From contig CANFNO010000057.1 of assembly GCA_947447845.1 (NCBI GenBank), positions 1 to 9,924 of the forward strand: a stretch of DNA of 9,924 nucleotides, given 5' to 3'. Below the pieces are notes generated by a model. That model was not told the DNA's origin, did no database searches, and saw nothing but the letters and a program-made list of their open reading frames with translations. This document shows, in pieces, positions 7,692-9,924 of this stretch (within the stretch, counting starts at the first letter, position 1; every line of letters starts with the position of its first letter). Made by a program: the position numbers and the translations under genes. This stretch comes from Burkholderiales bacterium. Its GTDB lineage: Bacteria; Pseudomonadota; Gammaproteobacteria; Burkholderiales; Burkholderiaceae.

Positions 7692-8198
7692 TCAGGCCTT
7701 GGCTTGTGCCAACAGAGTAGCAGCGTCGCTCACTTCAAACTTGCCTGGACCTTCGTTATTAAGTGTCGCAACCTTGCCGTCTTTGACCAGCATGGAGTAG
7801 CGATTGCTGCGCAGTCCAAGACCCTTGCCAGTCAAATCCAAGGTCAAGCCAGTGGCCTTGGCAAAGGTGGCATCACCATCAGCCAACATGCGCACTTTGG
7901 TACCGGTCTTCTGGTCACGTGCCCACGCACCCATGACAAAAGCGTCGTTGACGCTGAGGCACCAGATTTCGTCCACGCCAGCCGCCTTAAACGCCTCGTA
8001 GGACTCTACATAACCAGGCACATGCTTGGCTGAGCAGGTCGGTGTGAAAGCACCAGGCAATGCAAACAAAGCGATGGTTTTGCCTGCAGTGGCCTTTGCA
8101 ACATCAACTGCGTTCGGGCCAATGCTGCAGCCTTCGCCTTCAACTTCTGAATATTCCATCAGGGTGGTTGCGGGAAGGGAATCGCCTACTTGAATCAT
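7692..8198 (-). CDS. Peroxiredoxin, Prx5-like
   Basis: A 168-residue thiol peroxidase that reduces hydrogen peroxide or organic hydroperoxides. The active-site motif PGAFTPTCS places the peroxidatic cysteine at C55 with T52 nearby. R130 in GLGLRSNRYSM is a plausible third active-site residue, and WCLSVNDAFVM (C80) is typical of the Prx5/PMP20 group. Other cysteines are C24 and C80 only. The position of the C-terminal resolving cysteine in mammalian Prx5 has none (GPGKFEVSDAATLL), so it probably works as a 1-Cys enzyme recycled by glutathione/glutaredoxin or another thiol; this is inference. AGGAG 6 bases before ATG 8198 fixes the start. It stands alone, with its own upstream region of about 80 bases before the S10-operon terminator. 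Confidence 0.92.
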   Translation of the reverse strand: MIQVGDSLPATTLMEYSEVEGEGCSIGPNAVDVAKATAGKTIALFALPGAFTPTCSAKHVPGYVESYEAFKAAGVDEIWCLSVNDAFVMGAWARDQKTGTKVRMLADGDATFAKATGLTLDLTGKGLGLRSNRYSMLVKDGKVATLNNEGPGKFEVSDAATLLAQAKA

Positions 8199-8229
8199 GG
8201 AGTGCTCCTATTTGTAAATACCAATGCTG

Positions 8230-8243
8230 AATCGTTTTCGATT
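8230..8243. promoter_or_regulatory. Small inverted repeat upstream of the peroxiredoxin gene
   Basis: AATCG (8230-8234) and CGATT (8239-8243) are separated by TTTT. The pair lies about 32-45 bases upstream of the peroxiredoxin ATG, where a promoter and regulator site would be expected. The arms are only five bases, and the sequence does not obviously match an OxyR site, so this is a tentative candidate. Confidence 0.2.
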
Positions 8244-8252
8244 TGGATGTGG

Positions 8253-8279
8253 CTAACAACAGCATGCAGCGCTTGTTAG
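8253..8279. promoter_or_regulatory. Seven-base inverted repeat between S10-operon terminator and peroxiredoxin
   Basis: CTAACAA (8253-8259) and TTGTTAG (8273-8279) flank a 13-base spacer that contains GCATGC. It lies directly beyond the terminator T-run and about 55-80 bases upstream of the peroxiredoxin start. It could be an operator for the peroxiredoxin or a secondary hairpin trailing the ribosomal transcript. Neither is demonstrated. Confidence 0.25.
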
Positions 8280-8280
8280 G

Positions 8281-8313
8281 CAAAAAGCAAAACGGCCCAC
8301 ATTGTGGGCCGTT
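8281..8313 (-). terminator. Intrinsic terminator of the S10 operon
   Basis: On the minus strand AACGGCCCAC, a 3-base loop and GTGGGCCGTT form a perfect 10-bp stem (8291-8313). It is followed by a T-rich stretch TTGCTTTTTG (8281-8290). It begins about 33 bases after the rpsQ stop. This is a classic rho-independent terminator, oriented for the ribosomal transcript. The same stem read on the plus strand lacks a T-run. Confidence 0.9.
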
Positions 8314-8346
8314 TATCAAAGTCTTGCAGGACCAAAGTCAATAGAC

Positions 8347-8616
8347 TTAAACCGTTGCAGCCTTTTGCACCAGACGGGTCGCAACCCAGTTCTTGGTTTT
8401 GGAAATCGGACGGGACTCCGTGATTTCAATCATGTCACCCATCTTGTACTCGCCCTTTTCGTCATGGGCGTGGTACTTGCTCGATTTGCCGACAATCTTG
8501 CCGTAGAGCTCGTGCTTGACACGACGCTCAATCAGCACAGTGACTGTCTTGGCACGCTTATCGCTGACCACCTTGCCAATCAAGGTGCGCTTGAGGGATT
8601 TTTTAGCTTCCGTCAT
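8347..8616 (-). CDS. rpsQ: 30S ribosomal protein S17
   Basis: An 89-residue S17, an early-assembling 16S rRNA-binding protein of the small subunit; E. coli S17 is about 83 residues. The family signature is clear: [30 protein letters not shown], then KYHAHDE and [18 protein letters not shown]. The start ATG 8616 has AAGGAG 6 bases upstream, and this Shine-Dalgarno overlaps the rpmC stop codon (TAAGGAG). Spacing to rpmC is 9 bases. It is the last gene of the transcript, followed by a strong terminator. Confidence 0.98.
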   Translation of the reverse strand: MTEAKKSLKRTLIGKVVSDKRAKTVTVLIERRVKHELYGKIVGKSSKYHAHDEKGEYKMGDMIEITESRPISKTKNWVATRLVQKAATV

Positions 8617-8625
8617 GTGGACTCC

Positions 8626-8859
8626 TTATTTGGCCGCAACGCTAGGCGTTGCTTTTGAGGTTGCAGTTTCAGCGCTTTGCTTCTCGACAAGAATAGTCTT
8701 GGCGCGAGCAATATCGCGGCGCGCAGAGCGCAGCGTAGCGGTGTTGTTGAGTTGTTGCGTGGCTTTTTGCATACGCAGGCCAAAGTGGGCTTTTTGCAGC
8801 GCTTTGACTTCCGTTTGCAGACCGGCAACGTCTTTTTGGCGCAGTTCAGTAGCTTTCAT
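8626..8859 (-). CDS. rpmC: 50S ribosomal protein L29
   Basis: A 77-residue L29, a two-helix protein at the peptide exit tunnel where it helps dock trigger factor and SRP. The core [10 protein letters not shown]...[37 protein letters not shown] matches the family. About 15 residues beyond the usual 63-65 remain, an Ala/Thr/Ser/Lys tail ([15 protein letters not shown]) that is probably disordered. AGGAG about 10 bases before ATG 8859 supports the start. It lies 16 bases after rplP and 9 before rpsQ, the canonical S10-operon order. Confidence 0.97.
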   Translation of the reverse strand: MKATELRQKDVAGLQTEVKALQKAHFGLRMQKATQQLNNTATLRSARRDIARAKTILVEKQSAETATSKATPSVAAK

Positions 8860-8875
8860 TTCTTAATTCTCCTGA

Positions 8876-9292
8876 TTACTGGCCAATCATGCGTGCCACG
8901 AATGTGGTGCGCAGGGGCAGCTTTGCAGCGGCCAGACGGAAGGCTTCACGTGCGAGTTCTTCGGGGACGCCGACGATTTCAAACACGATCTTGCCCGGCT
9001 GAATTTCAGCCACGTAGTACTCGGGGTTACCTTTACCGTTACCCATACGCACTTCAGCAGGCTTTTGGGAAATCGGCTTGTCAGGGAACACGCGAATCCA
9101 GATACGGCCGCCACGCTTCACGTGACGGGAAATTGCACGACGTGCAGCTTCAATCTGGCGAGCCGTCAGACGGCCGCGGTCGGTACATTTCAGACCGAAG
9201 TCACCGAACGCAACCGAGCTTCCGCGGGTTGCGATGCCGGTGTTACGGCCTTTTTGCTCTTTGCGGTATTTCCGGCGAGCGGGTTGCAACAT
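8876..9292 (-). CDS. rplP: 50S ribosomal protein L16
   Basis: A 138-residue L16, which contacts the A-site tRNA region of the large subunit; E. coli L16 is 136 residues. Landmarks: [73 protein letters not shown] and [20 protein letters not shown]82 is the counterpart of E. coli R81, the arginine hydroxylated by YcfD, because one residue is inserted near position 23. AAGGAGA precedes ATG 9292 by 7 bases and is embedded in the last codons of rpsC, whose stop ends two bases upstream. Confidence 0.98.
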   Translation of the reverse strand: MLQPARRKYRKEQKGRNTGIATRGSSVAFGDFGLKCTDRGRLTARQIEAARRAISRHVKRGGRIWIRVFPDKPISQKPAEVRMGNGKGNPEYYVAEIQPGKIVFEIVGVPEELAREAFRLAAAKLPLRTTFVARMIGQ

Positions 9293-9294
9293 GA

Positions 9295-9924
9295 TTATTC
9301 TCCTTTGCCGTCAGCTGCTGCAGCTGGCGCGGCGACTTTGCGTACGCGCTTAACGGCGGGTTTATTGGCATCGGCACCGAGTGCTTCTGCAGGCTTGTCA
9401 CTGCCATCGGCCGGCGCAGCGTTACCGCCTGCTGGACGACGTGCACCGCGAGGTGCTGAAGGACGATCACCGCTTGGACGGGCACCACCGCGATCATCGC
9501 GACGGGGACCACGTGGACGGCGCTCTTCTTCGGAGCGTGGCTCAACGGCTGCCGGCAGGTCATTACGACCCAGCGTGTCACCCTTGTAAACCCACACTTT
9601 CACACCGATCACACCATAGGTGGTCTTGGCTTCTGAAGTACCGTAGTCGATGTCAGCGCGCAGGGTATGCAAAGGCACACGGCCTTCGCGGTACCACTCG
9701 GTACGCGCAATTTCGATACCGTTCAAGCGACCGGCAGACATGATCTTGATGCCCAGGGCGCCCAAACGCATTGCGTTTTGCATGGCGCGCTTCATAGCAC
9801 GGCGGAACATGATGCGCTTTTCGAGCTGCTGAGTGATGCTGTCGGCAATCAGCTTGGCATCGATTTCAGGCTTGCGCACTTCTTCGATGTTCACTGCTAC
9901 CGGCACGCCCAATTGCTTGCCCAG
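9295..9924 (-). CDS. rpsC: 30S ribosomal protein S3, 5' end cut by window edge
   Basis: The frame runs open from the right edge, showing 209 residues; the N-terminus and KH domain lie outside. The visible part begins in the region leading to [32 protein letters not shown] and contains the S3 C-terminal domain with [48 protein letters not shown]3 lines the mRNA entry channel of the 30S subunit. After VYKGD comes a tail of about 90 residues, against about 25 in E. coli. It is rich in Arg/Pro/Gly/Asp first ([16 protein letters not shown]) and then Ala/Lys ([19 protein letters not shown]). The tail is probably disordered. The stop is two bases from the rplP start. Confidence 0.97.
   Translation of the reverse strand: MGKQLGVPVAVNIEEVRKPEIDAKLIADSITQQLEKRIMFRRAMKRAMQNAMRLGALGIKIMSAGRLNGIEIARTEWYREGRVPLHTLRADIDYGTSEAKTTYGVIGVKVWVYKGDTLGRNDLPAAVEPRSEEERRPRGPRRDDRGGARPSGDRPSAPRGARRPAGGNAAPADGSDKPAEALGADANKPAVKRVRKVAAPAAAADGKGE

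Noticed and set aside
9065..9589. Plus-strand open frame opposite rplP/rpsC, rich in Ala, Arg and Ser
   Set aside because: Its composition mirrors the repetitive GC-rich codons of the S3 tail on the other strand.

Overview
The window looks like ordinary chromosome from a moderately GC-rich betaproteobacterium, most likely order Burkholderiales and probably family Comamonadaceae (Rhodoferax/Polaromonas-like). I infer this from the protein sequences: a Man-type EIIA-HPr-EI phosphotransferase cluster, an S3 protein with a long Arg/Pro/Gly/Ala tail, and DUF4197. No database search was possible. I see no mobile element, CRISPR array, tRNA or rRNA.

Layout, left to right. (1) The left edge holds the N-terminal part of a FUSC/YccS-like membrane protein on the minus strand. 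It is divergent from a plus-strand pair: a YghZ-type aldo/keto reductase and a YddG-like DMT exporter, which overlap by 37 bases. A 9-bp-armed inverted repeat lies in the divergent gap. (2) From 7004 down to 2520 five minus-strand genes are packed closely and could form one operon: DUF4197 exported protein, MFS transporter, EIIA of the mannose family, HPr (ptsH) and EI (ptsI). Gaps are 16 and 24 bases, then a 32-base overlap, then a 52-base ptsH-ptsI gap. That last gap contains a 16-codon mini-ORF whose stop overlaps the apparent TTG start of ptsI. No EIIB or EIIC is present, so this is a PTS phosphorelay without a sugar permease in view, and a regulatory role is likely. (3) A GNAT acetyltransferase on the plus strand is divergent from DUF4197, with a perfect 12-bp palindrome between them. 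It converges on a Prx5-type peroxiredoxin across a GC-rich hairpin. (4) The right end is the tail of the S10 ribosomal protein operon on the minus strand: rpsC (5' end cut by the window edge), rplP, rpmC and rpsQ. It ends in a strong intrinsic terminator immediately after rpsQ, so the spc operon genes do not follow directly.

Every intergenic stretch is under 300 bases. The window is mostly housekeeping. The points most worth checking are the ptsH-ptsI junction, the EIIA leader without a Shine-Dalgarno, the palindromic candidate operators, and the extended ribosomal protein tails. I did not find a convincing new biological system.
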